Of a DNA stretch of 22,194 bases, positions 1 through 7,765 are shown piece after piece; position 1 is the first letter of the stretch, and every line of letters starts with the position of its first letter. This DNA comes from M55B167 sp046482825 (GTDB taxonomy: Bacteria > Verrucomicrobiota > Kiritimatiellia > RFP12 > UBA1067). Position numbers and translations under genes: made by a program. Location: positions 1 to 22,194 of the forward strand of contig JAWOEI010000125.1 in NCBI GenBank assembly GCA_046482825.1, written 5' to 3'. The notes below the pieces were generated by a model. The model worked only from the letters and a program-made list of their open reading frames with translations. It was not told the DNA's origin and made no database searches.

Positions 1-225
1 TGTCATCCCTGTATTTTTTCCATATCTCGTATGAGCGTTCAACAACTTGCATTGTCTGGGGCGTTTCGAAAATTCCGCCCCACATATCGAAACACCAGAG
101 GGAATTTCCCATGACACAGGCCAGAGAGATCTATAGGCAAAAAACTTTCTGCTTTCAGACGAAGCGGTAAATGCTGAAAGAGCAACAGCCATAGCGATAA
201 TTAAAACAGGTTTTGAAAATCTCAT
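1..225 (-). pseudogene. Decayed 5' part of a secreted glycoside-hydrolase-like gene (partial)
   Basis: Reading the minus strand from an ATG at 225, the first ~25 codons give a clear signal peptide (MRFSKPVLIIAMAVALSAFT, then ASSES). That frame then turns into unconvincing sequence. A different frame, open from 130 down to the window edge after a TAG at 131-133, reads as a plausible enzyme segment (MGNSLWCFDMWGGIFETPQ, then a helix ending WKKYRDD). The LWxFDMWGG pattern resembles the interior of GH42/beta-galactosidase-like TIM barrels, far from an N-terminus. The simplest reading is a signal peptide joined by an internal deletion plus frameshift to a mid-protein segment, so the gene is broken. 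The rest lies left of the window. The frame change and signal peptide are seen directly; the enzyme family is a tentative recognition. Confidence 0.55.
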
Positions 226-344
226 AGTATGTGAAATCCCCGTAAAAAGATAAATTTAAAATGTACTCACTGCCATCCCACAGCCAGTGCTCACAATAAT
301 TAGAACATTTTTCCTCTTTATTCACAAGACCGAAATAACAGGTG

Positions 345-527
345 CAATTTGTGTGGTCGTATATGCGAATTGGTGCAAATCGTCAAATTTACGGCAATTT
401 GCATCATACATCTTCCGAGGTCAAGGACCTCGGCTACAGTTCTAATGCATTGTTACTGTAGGGCAGGGTCCGTGACCCCGCCGTGAACCGATTCGCAGAT
501 GCGCACAATCTGTGTGGTCGTATATGC
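345..527. repeat. 22-bp direct repeat flanking the double hairpin
   Basis: The copies at 345-366 and 506-527 agree at 21 of 22 positions (the only difference is T349 versus C510). Both contain GTGTGGTCGTATATGC. Their starts are 161 bp apart, and the double hairpin at 415-482 lies between them. They could be paired regulator sites, since an AraC-family gene lies just downstream, or a flanking duplication left by an insertion. The sequence alone does not decide. Confidence 0.75.
415..482. repeat. REP/BIME-like pair of inverted hairpin units
   Basis: CCGAGGTC-AAG-GACCTCGG (415-433) is a perfect 8-bp stem. CTACAGT (434-440) pairs with ACTGTAG (455-461) across a 14-nt loop. GGC-A-GGGTC-CGT-GACCC-C-GCC (462-482) is a second stem with one mismatch. 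The reverse complement of the left unit aligns with the right unit (ACTGTAG, then AGG, TCC, TGACC, CG), so these are two diverged copies of one element head to head. This is the organisation of bacterial interspersed mosaic elements built from REP sequences. Confidence 0.7.
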
Positions 528-557
528 CGGGTTATGCGCAGTGGCGGCGGTTGTCGG

Positions 558-613
558 GCAACTGACACACATGCGGACTTTGTCCGCGGAGTTCCCGTGT
601 CGTGTTGCAGGCA
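558..613. repeat. Long imperfect hairpin with a perfect GCGGAC core
   Basis: GCGGAC-TTT-GTCCGC (573-587) is a perfect 6-bp stem with a 3-nt loop. Outside it, GCAAC and ACAC on the left face GTGT and GTTGC on the right with small bulges, so the structure can extend to about 558-608. There is no T-tract on either side, so it is not a typical intrinsic terminator. Confidence 0.55.
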
Positions 614-637
614 GCTGATGCTCTTATTATCAGTTGC
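611..637. repeat. Stem-loop upstream of GH97
   Basis: GCAGCTGAT (611-619) pairs with ATCAGTTGC (629-637) across a 9-nt loop, with one G-T wobble. The right arm overlaps a weak -35 candidate for the GH97 gene, so it could affect expression. That role is inference only. Confidence 0.5.
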
Positions 638-662
638 AACGTATTACCAAGTGCGTTAATAT
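634..662 (+). promoter_or_regulatory. Weak promoter candidate for the GH97 gene
   Basis: TTGCAA (634-639), a 17-bp spacer and TAATAT (657-662) give an acceptable but low-scoring sigma70-like pair, about 90 bp before the GH97 start. Each hexamer matches the consensus at only four of six positions. An activator such as the downstream AraC protein would be expected to help a promoter this weak. Confidence 0.25.
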
Positions 663-754
663 TTCAAATATAAGGCATTTGCTGCTCTTTCTTTTTTACG
701 TATTACAGATTTACGGGAAATTTTTTGCACTGTCAGTTAACAGGAGACTTTTTG

Positions 755-2758
755 ATGCTGAAACGTAATATATCTTTGGTGTGTATGGCGCTTTTTTTCT
801 GTATTGCCACGGCGGAAGCGGAGAGTGTTTCTGTTAAATCACCGAATGGCAGAAATGAAATCAGGCTGATTGCGGAAGATGTTTTGCAATACGCTGTTTT
901 CTGCAATGGAAAACTTCGTGTGGCTCCATCTGTGATCAGCATGAGTGTTGAAAACCACGGCAGGCTGGGTGAAAGGCCTGTAATCATAAAATCTGTCCGG
1001 AATAAAGTCAAAGGCGTGATAAAAACGCCGATTTATAAAAAAGCAGAAATTGTTGAGGAAGGCAGCGAGGTTGTCGTATATTTTGAAGGTGGCTATCAGG
1101 TGGTGTTGCGCGCTTATAATGACGGTGTTGCCTATCGTTTTAAAACGGAACTGGATGGAAAAATAAAAATTATTGCTGAGGATGCATCTCTGATATTTCC
1201 GACTCCGGATTTGACAGCCTATGTTGGATATAACACCGGAAACAAGCCCGGTAAGAAATACGACCGGCACCAGAACAGCAGGGAATCGATTTATGAGAAA
1301 GTCAGAGTTGCTGATATTCTTCCGGAGGAATCCGGGCTGGTATATCTACCTTTGCTTCTGGAGTATGATGACGGTGTCTGCATGTGTGTGACAGAGTCTG
1401 ATCTGCGCGATTATCCGGGATGGAATCTGTGCAGGAAGGGGGATCATAAGAAAAAACTTACAGGTTCATTTGCCCGGTATCCTGTTGTTTCCTCTATAAA
1501 AAAATCCCGTCTGCATCGTTATGTCACGGAACGCAAAGCCTGGATGGCTGAAACCGGGGGAACCCGCAGTTATCCCTGGAGAGTTTTCGTTCTGGCGGAA
1601 AACCCTGCAGATCTGATCGAATCGGATATGGCTTACAAGCTGGCATCGCCCCGGATTATTGAAGGCGATTGCGGCTGGATCAAGCCGGGGAAGGTGGCCT
1701 GGGAATGGTGGAATGCACGGAATATTTCCGGTGTCGATTTCCGGGCGGGCATCAATACGAGGACGTATAAGTACTACATAGATTTTGCGCAGAAGAACAA
1801 CATCGAGTATATCATCCTTGATGGCGGATGGTCGGTGCCATTCAATATCATGAAGTATAAACCTGAGGTGAATGTGCCTGAGCTTATACAATATGCTGAA
1901 GAGCGGGGAGTCGGCATCATTCTGTGGGCTGCATGGCCCGAGATACACGGTTCCCAGCATGAGGTATTTAAACACTATGCTGAGATGGGAGCAAAAGGGT
2001 TTAAAATCGATTTTATGGACAGAGACGATCAGATTGTCGTTAACTTTGTTGAAGAAACCGCCCGGGTGGCGGCTGAGTATGAACTGATAATCGATTATCA
2101 CGGCATGTACAAACCTACCGGCATTCAGAGAGCCTATCCCAATATTCTGAATTTTGAAGGGGTCTTCGGTCTGGAAATGGCGAAGTTCAGGAAAAGCGGA
2201 ATGGATTTTCCGAAAAATGATACGCAGATAGTTTTTACCCGTATGGTTGCCGGTCCGCTGGATTATACCCCGGGTGCGATGCGGAATCAGACGAAGAAAG
2301 GTTTCCGGAGCAATTCGCAGAAGCCAGCCTCACAGGGAACCAGAGTTCATCAGATGGCGTTGATGTCCATCTTCGAGGCACCCCTGCAGATGCTCTGTGA
2401 TTCGCCCACCCAGTATATGCGTAATCAGGAGTGCACTGATTTCATGGCCGCAGTTCCGACTGTCTGGGATGAAACAGTGGGTATGGACGGAATTGTGGGT
2501 GAGTATGCTGTGCTGGCCCGACGCCGGGGTAAAGTCTGGTATATTTCGGCAATTACAAATTGGGAAGCGCGAGAATTGACACTTGATCTGAGTTTTCTGT
2601 CCGGCGGATATAATGCGGAAATATTTGCTGACGGAATTAATGCGGATCGTGATGCCACTGATTACCGCTACGTGGAAAAGCGCTTAAATGGAGGATCTGA
2701 ACTGAAAATCAGACTTGCACCAGGAGGCGGATGGACCAGCCGGATCGAGCCGATGTAG
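755..2758 (+). CDS. Secreted GH97 family glycosidase, retaining type (probable alpha-galactosidase-like)
   Basis: Hydrolyses alpha-linked sugars outside the cytoplasm. Start chosen at ATG 755 because AGGAG at 742-746 precedes it by 8 nt and a signal peptide (MLKRNISLVCMALFFCIATA) begins there; an in-frame TTG at 725 has no such site. The 667-residue protein has the GH97 order: N-terminal beta-sandwich beginning SPNGRNEIRL, a TIM barrel with WEWWN (316-320) and GFKIDFMDRDD, and a C-terminal beta domain ending PGGGWTSRI. Asp419 in KIDF sits where retaining GH97 enzymes carry the nucleophile, whereas the inverting SusB type has Gly. Glu468 and Glu474 in NFEGVFGLE are candidate acid/base or calcium ligands. 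Length fits Bacteroides retaining members (about 660 residues). Substrate is inferred, not shown. An AraC-family regulator follows directly. Confidence 0.93.
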   Translation: MLKRNISLVCMALFFCIATAEAESVSVKSPNGRNEIRLIAEDVLQYAVFCNGKLRVAPSVISMSVENHGRLGERPVIIKSVRNKVKGVIKTPIYKKAEIVEEGSEVVVYFEGGYQVVLRAYNDGVAYRFKTELDGKIKIIAEDASLIFPTPDLTAYVGYNTGNKPGKKYDRHQNSRESIYEKVRVADILPEESGLVYLPLLLEYDDGVCMCVTESDLRDYPGWNLCRKGDHKKKLTGSFARYPVVSSIKKSRLHRYVTERKAWMAETGGTRSYPWRVFVLAENPADLIESDMAYKLASPRIIEGDCGWIKPGKVAWEWWNARNISGVDFRAGINTRTYKYYIDFAQKNNIEYIILDGGWSVPFNIMKYKPEVNVPELIQYAEERGVGIILWAAWPEIHGSQHEVFKHYAEMGAKGFKIDFMDRDDQIVVNFVEETARVAAEYELIIDYHGMYKPTGIQRAYPNILNFEGVFGLEMAKFRKSGMDFPKNDTQIVFTRMVAGPLDYTPGAMRNQTKKGFRSNSQKPASQGTRVHQMALMSIFEAPLQMLCDSPTQYMRNQECTDFMAAVPTVWDETVGMDGIVGEYAVLARRRGKVWYISAITNWEARELTLDLSFLSGGYNAEIFADGINADRDATDYRYVEKRLNGGSELKIRLAPGGGWTSRIEPM

Positions 2759-2835
2759 GTCCTTCACCGAAGAGGAAACAACTCCTGTGTTTTATCTTCA
2801 TTTCGCAAATCGGGAAAGTGAGAGTATCAGGGGCT

Positions 2836-3732
2836 ATGATAGAAAGCGTTGATATTGTTACAGAAGATTATTATGTGGATACCCCGGAAAGGCGGACGCT
2901 GAACCTTGAACCGGAGGGGCTTCCCTGTATTCCCGTGCTCGGGTTCAGTCATTACCAGAAACTCAGAAAGTCAACGGTGGAACATATTCATCCGGGCTGC
3001 CTGGAAGTCTCATTCTGCCTGCGGGGATCTCTGGTTTTTGAGAGTGACGGCAGAACGTATCAGTTTATGCCGGGGAATGTATTCATATCCCAGCCGGATG
3101 AACCGCACAGGCTACGGACCAATCCCAAAGGGCTGGTGATGTACTGGCTGTTCTTTCGTTTTCCCGATAAAGGTGTTCGTCTGCTGGGCCTGCCTGAAGA
3201 TGAATCGGAATGGCTGGTCGATGAACTTCAGTCTTTTCCCTATCGGATGTTTGATGCAACAGATCGTATTCATCATGTCTTTCAGCGTTTGTTTTCCCAT
3301 TATGACAGGTTGCCTCCCGACACTGCGCAACGGCGTCTTGGTCTCAGAAATACACTTCTCGAGCTGTTGTTGGCTCTGGTTGAGGCCAAAGCGACTCCAT
3401 CGCGGAATTCCAGCGCGGATAAAATCGAGCCGCTGTTGCGGGAGATGCAGAAAAACCCCGGTTATGATTATCATATGGATGAACTGACAAAAAAATGCGC
3501 GCTTTCACCAAGTGCTCTGACGCTTCTTTTTAAACAGGCCACGGGGCTGCCGCCTCATGCATATCTGATTAAATGCCGGATTCAGAAATCACAGGAGATG
3601 TTGAAAAACAGGGATCAGAATATTGTGGATGTTTCCGCCAAACTGGGATTCTGTTCATCACAGCATTTTGCTATGTGTTTTAAAAAAGAGACGGGTTTGA
3701 CTCCTTCAGAGTTCAGAAAACAGCACATTTAG
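2836..3732 (+). CDS. AraC-family transcriptional regulator with N-terminal cupin
   Basis: A DNA-binding sugar-responsive regulator. Residues ~40-108 form a cupin-type sensor (HIHPGCLEVSFCLRGSLVF, then MPGNVFISQPDEPHRL). Residues ~212-296 hold two AraC helix-turn-helix motifs (MDELTKKCALSPSALTLLFK; IVDVSAKLGFCSSQHFAMCF) and the family ending CFKKETGLTPSEFRK. Start is ambiguous. ATG 2836 gives 298 residues and begins where the protein starts to look folded, but has only AGGGG very close by. ATG 2731 has a strong AGGAGG at 2722-2727 with a short 3-nt gap, would overlap GH97 by 28 nt and would add 35 residues of atypical sequence. Position right behind GH97 suggests it controls that gene and perhaps itself. 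Confidence 0.93.
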   Translation: MIESVDIVTEDYYVDTPERRTLNLEPEGLPCIPVLGFSHYQKLRKSTVEHIHPGCLEVSFCLRGSLVFESDGRTYQFMPGNVFISQPDEPHRLRTNPKGLVMYWLFFRFPDKGVRLLGLPEDESEWLVDELQSFPYRMFDATDRIHHVFQRLFSHYDRLPPDTAQRRLGLRNTLLELLLALVEAKATPSRNSSADKIEPLLREMQKNPGYDYHMDELTKKCALSPSALTLLFKQATGLPPHAYLIKCRIQKSQEMLKNRDQNIVDVSAKLGFCSSQHFAMCFKKETGLTPSEFRKQHI

Positions 3733-3762
3733 CTGCGGCTGAAAGCAGTTTTAGATTTTTAT
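3732..3762 (+). terminator. Possible weak intrinsic terminator after the AraC gene
   Basis: GCTGC (3732-3736) can pair with GCAGT (3745-3749, one G-T pair), followed by TTTTAGATTTTT. The stem is only 5 bp with an 8-nt loop and overlaps the AraC stop codon, so termination would be inefficient. Confidence 0.3.
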
Positions 3763-3801
3763 CGACGTGTACAGGGGAAAAAGGGCATAATATCACATGA
3801 T

Positions 3802-6800
3802 ATGAAATTTCTGCATGTCTGTTGGTGTGACAATGCACTTTATGTATGGGCCGAAAAGGATGTTAATCAGGCGGATTTGTTGTCGGAGCGTGACAGCGAA
3901 ACCGGATATTCCCCCTTTTCCCTCGGTGCTCAGGAACTCAGGACATTGCTGGAATCTCTGATCTGGTTCGGCAGGAAAGATCTCGCTTCTGTCCGTTTTG
4001 CAATTGATCTGCCCTCCATAACATACAACAAACACAGTATTCCGCACCCTTCGCGCCTTTTCCTCATCCGTAATCCCGGTAAAAACTCTGTATGTCTGCA
4101 AAGAAAAATAAGTGTGAAAAGCTGGTATGTAGATGCAGTGCGGCTATCCCGAAGGCAGATGATAGCTTTTTTCAGTATATGTCGGCAGAAAAGAGTCGCA
4201 CCGGGAATATTTCTCGGCAATGATGTCTTTGCTGTAAGAAATCTTTACCGCTTTGCCGGTGCATTAATCGCGCGTAGCAGTTTTCTGCCGGGAGTCAGCA
4301 ACCGGGCAGGGGAGTATTACGCATTGTGGCATCCGGTTCTTAGTGTTGTGGATGAAAAACGCTTTAGACGGATATGCAGTCAGATTCCCGATATATCTCT
4401 GGCAGGTGCCAGCCGTGAACAGGATGCGGAAGATCTGCTGTACCATATATGTGATTCCATTGTAAGGCTCAGTGTAACTACGACACTCTCGCGTGCCCAG
4501 GCGGTGAAAGGAAAGTTCTACAGCGTTCATGATGCCTGGATGGCTGCCCTGAGAGGGGAATCGCCGCTTATCCGCTGGGAGGAAGACGAGGACCTTCTTC
4601 ATTTGGAACAGACACTTCGGGAGTGGCACAAACCCATTGATTTTGCCCGTGAATCGAATATTACTCTGATTTTCGAACTGCATGAACCGGCTGATCCGAG
4701 TAAACGCGAGTGGTTTCTGGAAGTAAAATACCGCAGAAATGAACGAGAATACAATTTTCCCTGCGGCAGTTCACTTTTCAAGAATACAGAAATCAGTGAA
4801 CATATTCTTCTCTCTCTGGGTCAGGCGGTTCTGCTGTTTTCTCCGCTGGAACGGATGAAGAAATACCGAAGAGGAAGCGGAATAAAACTGACACACCAGG
4901 AAGCACACACTTTTATAAACCAGACGGTATCGCTGCTGCGTGCCAGCGGCTATGAAATATCGGTGCCGCAGTGGTGTGCGGGAAAGGTTGTGCAGCCCTT
5001 TGCGCTGAATGCGGAAATACTGCCGCATTCAAAGGATTCCCAGGATGAGATGAATCTGGAAAGCAGTTTTGACCTCAAATGGAATGTAACACTTGACGGC
5101 GAAGCGGTTTCACAGAAAGAGCTTGAGGCTCTGCTTGAGGAGCAATCTTCTCTGGTTTATTTCAGGGGACGCTGGATAGAGATTGATATTGATCAGCTAC
5201 AGGAAGCTCTGCGTATCTGGAAACGAAAACGCCGTGAAACGCATAGTGCACGGGAAATCATGCAGCTGTCCCTCGGTGGAATAAAAAATCCGCACGGGCT
5301 TGATATCCGTGAATTGCGGGGCACCGGTTGGATTGATGATTTCCTGAATACACTCAAGGGCGAAAGCAGATTCAAAGTAATAATACAGCCCCGTGAATTG
5401 AACGGATCGTTGCGACCCTACCAGCTGATTGGTTTCAGCTGGCTGGTATTTCTGCGTAACTGGAATCTCGGGGCCTGTCTGGCCGATGACATGGGGCTTG
5501 GTAAAACGGTTCAGACTATTGCCTTTATCCTGCATGAAAAGGCAAACGGAGCCACAAAACCTGTCCTGATTGCCGGCCCGACCTCCATCCTCGGCAACTG
5601 GATGCATGAACTCCGGCACTTTGCTCCTTCACTGAAGTGCATTATGCATCATGGACCGAAAAGAGCGAAGGCGGAAAAACTCGAGGAGCTGGTTGAGCGT
5701 AACGATGTTGTTGTAACAAGCTATAATCTGCTTTATAAAGACTACAGGCATCTTAAGAAAATCCGCTGGTCATGCTTTGTTGTGGACGAAGCTCAGAACA
5801 TCAAGAATTCCATGACTCAGCAGGCGCAGGCGGCCCGTGCCGTTCAGGCGGATTACCGTGTTGCTCTGACAGGGACTCCCATGGAAAACAACGTGGGCGA
5901 TATCTGGTCGCTTATGGATTTTCTGAATCCCGGACTGCTCGGCGGACGCAGATATTTTCATGATACGTTTTTCAAGCCGATTCAGTCCGGTCGAGATCTG
6001 AAAGCCAAAAACCGCCTGAAAAAAATTACATCCTCCTTTATTTTGCGCCGTCTAAAAACAGACAGGGATATTATCCGCGACCTTCCTGAAAAGGTGGAGA
6101 ACAAGGTTTACTGCACGCTGTCGCTTGAACAGAAAGAGCTGTACCAGGATATAACCGACAGTTTCAACCGTGAAATTGAAGACACAGGCGGTATCAAACG
6201 CCGGGGTGCGATTCTGGCAGTTCTTACCAGACTCAAACAGATATGCAATCATCCGGCCAACTATCTGGGGGAAACCGAATATCTCGCAAACCGTTCGGGG
6301 AAACTGGACAGGCTGGTTGAAATGCTCGAGGAGGTTTTCCAGCAGGGTGAAAGCGCGCTTGTGTTTACTCAGTTCGCGGAAATGGGGGCACTGATAAAAG
6401 ATCACGTGTGCCGGACTTTTGCCGTTGATGTTCCCTTTATTTACGGGGGAACAGACAGGAAAAACCGTGACCGTCTGATAGACGCTTTCCAGCAGTCCGA
6501 GGAACCGACAGCATTTGTTCTGTCCTTGAAAGCAGGTGGTACAGGCCTGAATTTGACCCGGGCGAATCATGTGTTTCATTTTGACCGCTGGTGGAATCCC
6601 GCGGTGGAAAACCAGGCAACTGACAGGGCTTTCCGTATAGGGCAGAAAAAAAACGTAATGGTGCATAAATTTATATGTGCCGGTACACTGGAGGAAAAAA
6701 TCGATGCACTGATGGTCAGTAAACTGACACTGACGGATGAAATTGTCAGCAACGGCGAGAAATTCCTGACGGAATTTAACAACCGGAAACTGCGTCAGTT

Positions 6801-6849
6801 TCTGCAGTTGTCTGATGCTGTGTTAAAATCGGAAACAGGTGATGAGTAA
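3802..6849 (+). CDS. SNF2/SWI2-family DNA-dependent ATPase (YwqA-like)
   Basis: A 1015-residue double-stranded-DNA translocase of the bacterial SNF2 class. Residues ~1-500 form the divergent N-terminal region typical of YwqA-like proteins. The motor spans ~530-990: Walker A DDMGLGKT with Lys568, motif II DEAQ (662-665), motif III TGTPMENN, then in the second RecA lobe GGTGLNL (912-918), FDRWWNPAVENQATDRAFRIGQ-type motifs V/VI with Arg945 as the probable arginine finger. All catalytic motifs are intact. DEAQ rather than DEAH is usual in bacterial members. No signal peptide, so cytoplasmic. Its 3' end overlaps the SWIM-protein gene by 8 nt, implying translational coupling. The start has no good ribosome-binding site. 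The cellular task of this class in bacteria is poorly defined; DNA repair or nucleoprotein remodelling is possible. Confidence 0.95.
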   Translation: MKFLHVCWCDNALYVWAEKDVNQADLLSERDSETGYSPFSLGAQELRTLLESLIWFGRKDLASVRFAIDLPSITYNKHSIPHPSRLFLIRNPGKNSVCLQRKISVKSWYVDAVRLSRRQMIAFFSICRQKRVAPGIFLGNDVFAVRNLYRFAGALIARSSFLPGVSNRAGEYYALWHPVLSVVDEKRFRRICSQIPDISLAGASREQDAEDLLYHICDSIVRLSVTTTLSRAQAVKGKFYSVHDAWMAALRGESPLIRWEEDEDLLHLEQTLREWHKPIDFARESNITLIFELHEPADPSKREWFLEVKYRRNEREYNFPCGSSLFKNTEISEHILLSLGQAVLLFSPLERMKKYRRGSGIKLTHQEAHTFINQTVSLLRASGYEISVPQWCAGKVVQPFALNAEILPHSKDSQDEMNLESSFDLKWNVTLDGEAVSQKELEALLEEQSSLVYFRGRWIEIDIDQLQEALRIWKRKRRETHSAREIMQLSLGGIKNPHGLDIRELRGTGWIDDFLNTLKGESRFKVIIQPRELNGSLRPYQLIGFSWLVFLRNWNLGACLADDMGLGKTVQTIAFILHEKANGATKPVLIAGPTSILGNWMHELRHFAPSLKCIMHHGPKRAKAEKLEELVERNDVVVTSYNLLYKDYRHLKKIRWSCFVVDEAQNIKNSMTQQAQAARAVQADYRVALTGTPMENNVGDIWSLMDFLNPGLLGGRRYFHDTFFKPIQSGRDLKAKNRLKKITSSFILRRLKTDRDIIRDLPEKVENKVYCTLSLEQKELYQDITDSFNREIEDTGGIKRRGAILAVLTRLKQICNHPANYLGETEYLANRSGKLDRLVEMLEEVFQQGESALVFTQFAEMGALIKDHVCRTFAVDVPFIYGGTDRKNRDRLIDAFQQSEEPTAFVLSLKAGGTGLNLTRANHVFHFDRWWNPAVENQATDRAFRIGQKKNVMVHKFICAGTLEEKIDALMVSKLTLTDEIVSNGEKFLTEFNNRKLRQFLQLSDAVLKSETGDE

Positions 6850-7765
6850 GAAAAAAAAATATATGCTTCGTAATCCGCTGGCTGTTCACGGAGGAATCCG
6901 TGCGCAATATGCCGGTGCCGGTTATATGCGTGTCTGGTGGGGCCGTCGCTGGGTGGATATGATGGAAAAGTTCCGTCTGGGTGCGCGTCTCGGGCGGGGC
7001 CGTAATTACGCTGAAGCGGGACAGGTTTCCGAACTGATTATAGAAGAGGGTGAAGTCCGGGGTGTTGTGCAGGGCGTGAAGAAAGATCCGTACATCAGCT
7101 CTATAAAATTCAGGACACTGCAGGGCCAGGCGAAAAAGCAGGTTATAAAAGATTTGCGAGCCAATCCGGTTCTGATCGCCCGGCTTCTGGTTGGAGATCT
7201 GCCCGTAGAAATTGAGCATATTATTCGTAGAAGGGGCTGTCCGCTTTTTCCCGGCAAAACCAATGATCTTGTGAGCCGCTGCAGCTGTCCGGACTGGGCA
7301 AACCCCTGTAAACATCTGGCCGCAGTGTACTATCTTCTTGGAGAGGAAATTTCCAAGAACCCCATGCTGCTGTTGAAGCTGAGGGGAATTTCTCGCAGTA
7401 CTCTTTTTGCCGCGGCAAAACGCGTTGAAAAACCCGCTTCTGTTGAAAAGAAACGCAGCTGCCGTCCCGGCGTAAAAAGCTTTTATGGTGAAATGCCCCT
7501 TGAAGATCCCGATTACGGCGATGAGAAACTCACTGGCGTTACGGCTCCGCTTATTCACCGTCTGGGCGCTCTCCCGTTCTGGCGGGGACAGGATCGTTTT
7601 ATCGATGCTCTGGAGCATCTTTATGACAGAGCACTTTCGCGGGGCTGGAAGGTCAGGACCGATGAACCGCTGGATGTGCGGCGTGAAGAGGAGAAAACTG
7701 TTATAAAAGGGGCCAACCTCAATCTGAAACACAGAAGAATGACAATTGACGCAACAATGCTTTAG
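6842..7765 (+). CDS. SWIM zinc-finger protein (YwqB-like), partner of the SNF2 ATPase
   Basis: 307 residues. The SWIM motif is complete: Cys147-Ser-Cys149, six residues, then Cys156-Lys-His158, followed by LAAVYYLL, the normal helix after this motif. SWIM domains bind zinc and are thought to contact DNA or proteins. The N-terminal part (residues ~10-130, with VWWGRRWVDMMEKF and GRGRNYAEAGQV) is characteristic of proteins encoded beside bacterial SNF2 ATPases. The ATG at 6842 lies inside the last codons of the SNF2 gene; an in-frame GTG one codon earlier is possible. The overlap and the conserved pairing known from Bacillus ywqA-ywqB indicate a two-protein complex, which is inference here. The C-terminal ~100 residues are basic and unassigned. 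Confidence 0.9.
   Translation: MSKKKKYMLRNPLAVHGGIRAQYAGAGYMRVWWGRRWVDMMEKFRLGARLGRGRNYAEAGQVSELIIEEGEVRGVVQGVKKDPYISSIKFRTLQGQAKKQVIKDLRANPVLIARLLVGDLPVEIEHIIRRRGCPLFPGKTNDLVSRCSCPDWANPCKHLAAVYYLLGEEISKNPMLLLKLRGISRSTLFAAAKRVEKPASVEKKRSCRPGVKSFYGEMPLEDPDYGDEKLTGVTAPLIHRLGALPFWRGQDRFIDALEHLYDRALSRGWKVRTDEPLDVRREEEKTVIKGANLNLKHRRMTIDATML

Larger units (their letters stand above)
226..754. other. Gene-free region rich in hairpins and a direct repeat
   Basis: No convincing reading frame on either strand. It separates the divergent left-edge pseudogene from GH97 and holds a 22-bp direct repeat (345-366 and 506-527), an inverted pair TGCAAAT/ATTTGCA (374-380, 397-403), a REP/BIME-like double hairpin (415-482), a compact hairpin (573-587) inside a longer imperfect stem, and another stem-loop (611-637). 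A weak promoter candidate lies near 634-662. The density of symmetric sequence is far above that of other gaps in the window. Confidence 0.7.

Noticed and set aside
345..640. CRISPR array
   Set aside because: Only two copies of the 22-bp repeat with 139 bp between them, no regular spacers and no cas genes.
725..754. Upstream TTG start for GH97
   Set aside because: It adds ten residues before a good signal peptide, and the clear AGGAG at 742-746 serves the ATG at 755.
3762..3791. TCGACG-18-CATAAT as a promoter for the SNF2 gene
   Set aside because: The -35 matches only four of six consensus bases and the start point would fall almost on the ATG, leaving no room for ribosome binding.
6776..7732. 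318-codon open frame on the minus strand
   Set aside because: It is antisense to the SWIM protein gene, whose product has an intact zinc motif; the minus frame has no recognisable domain.
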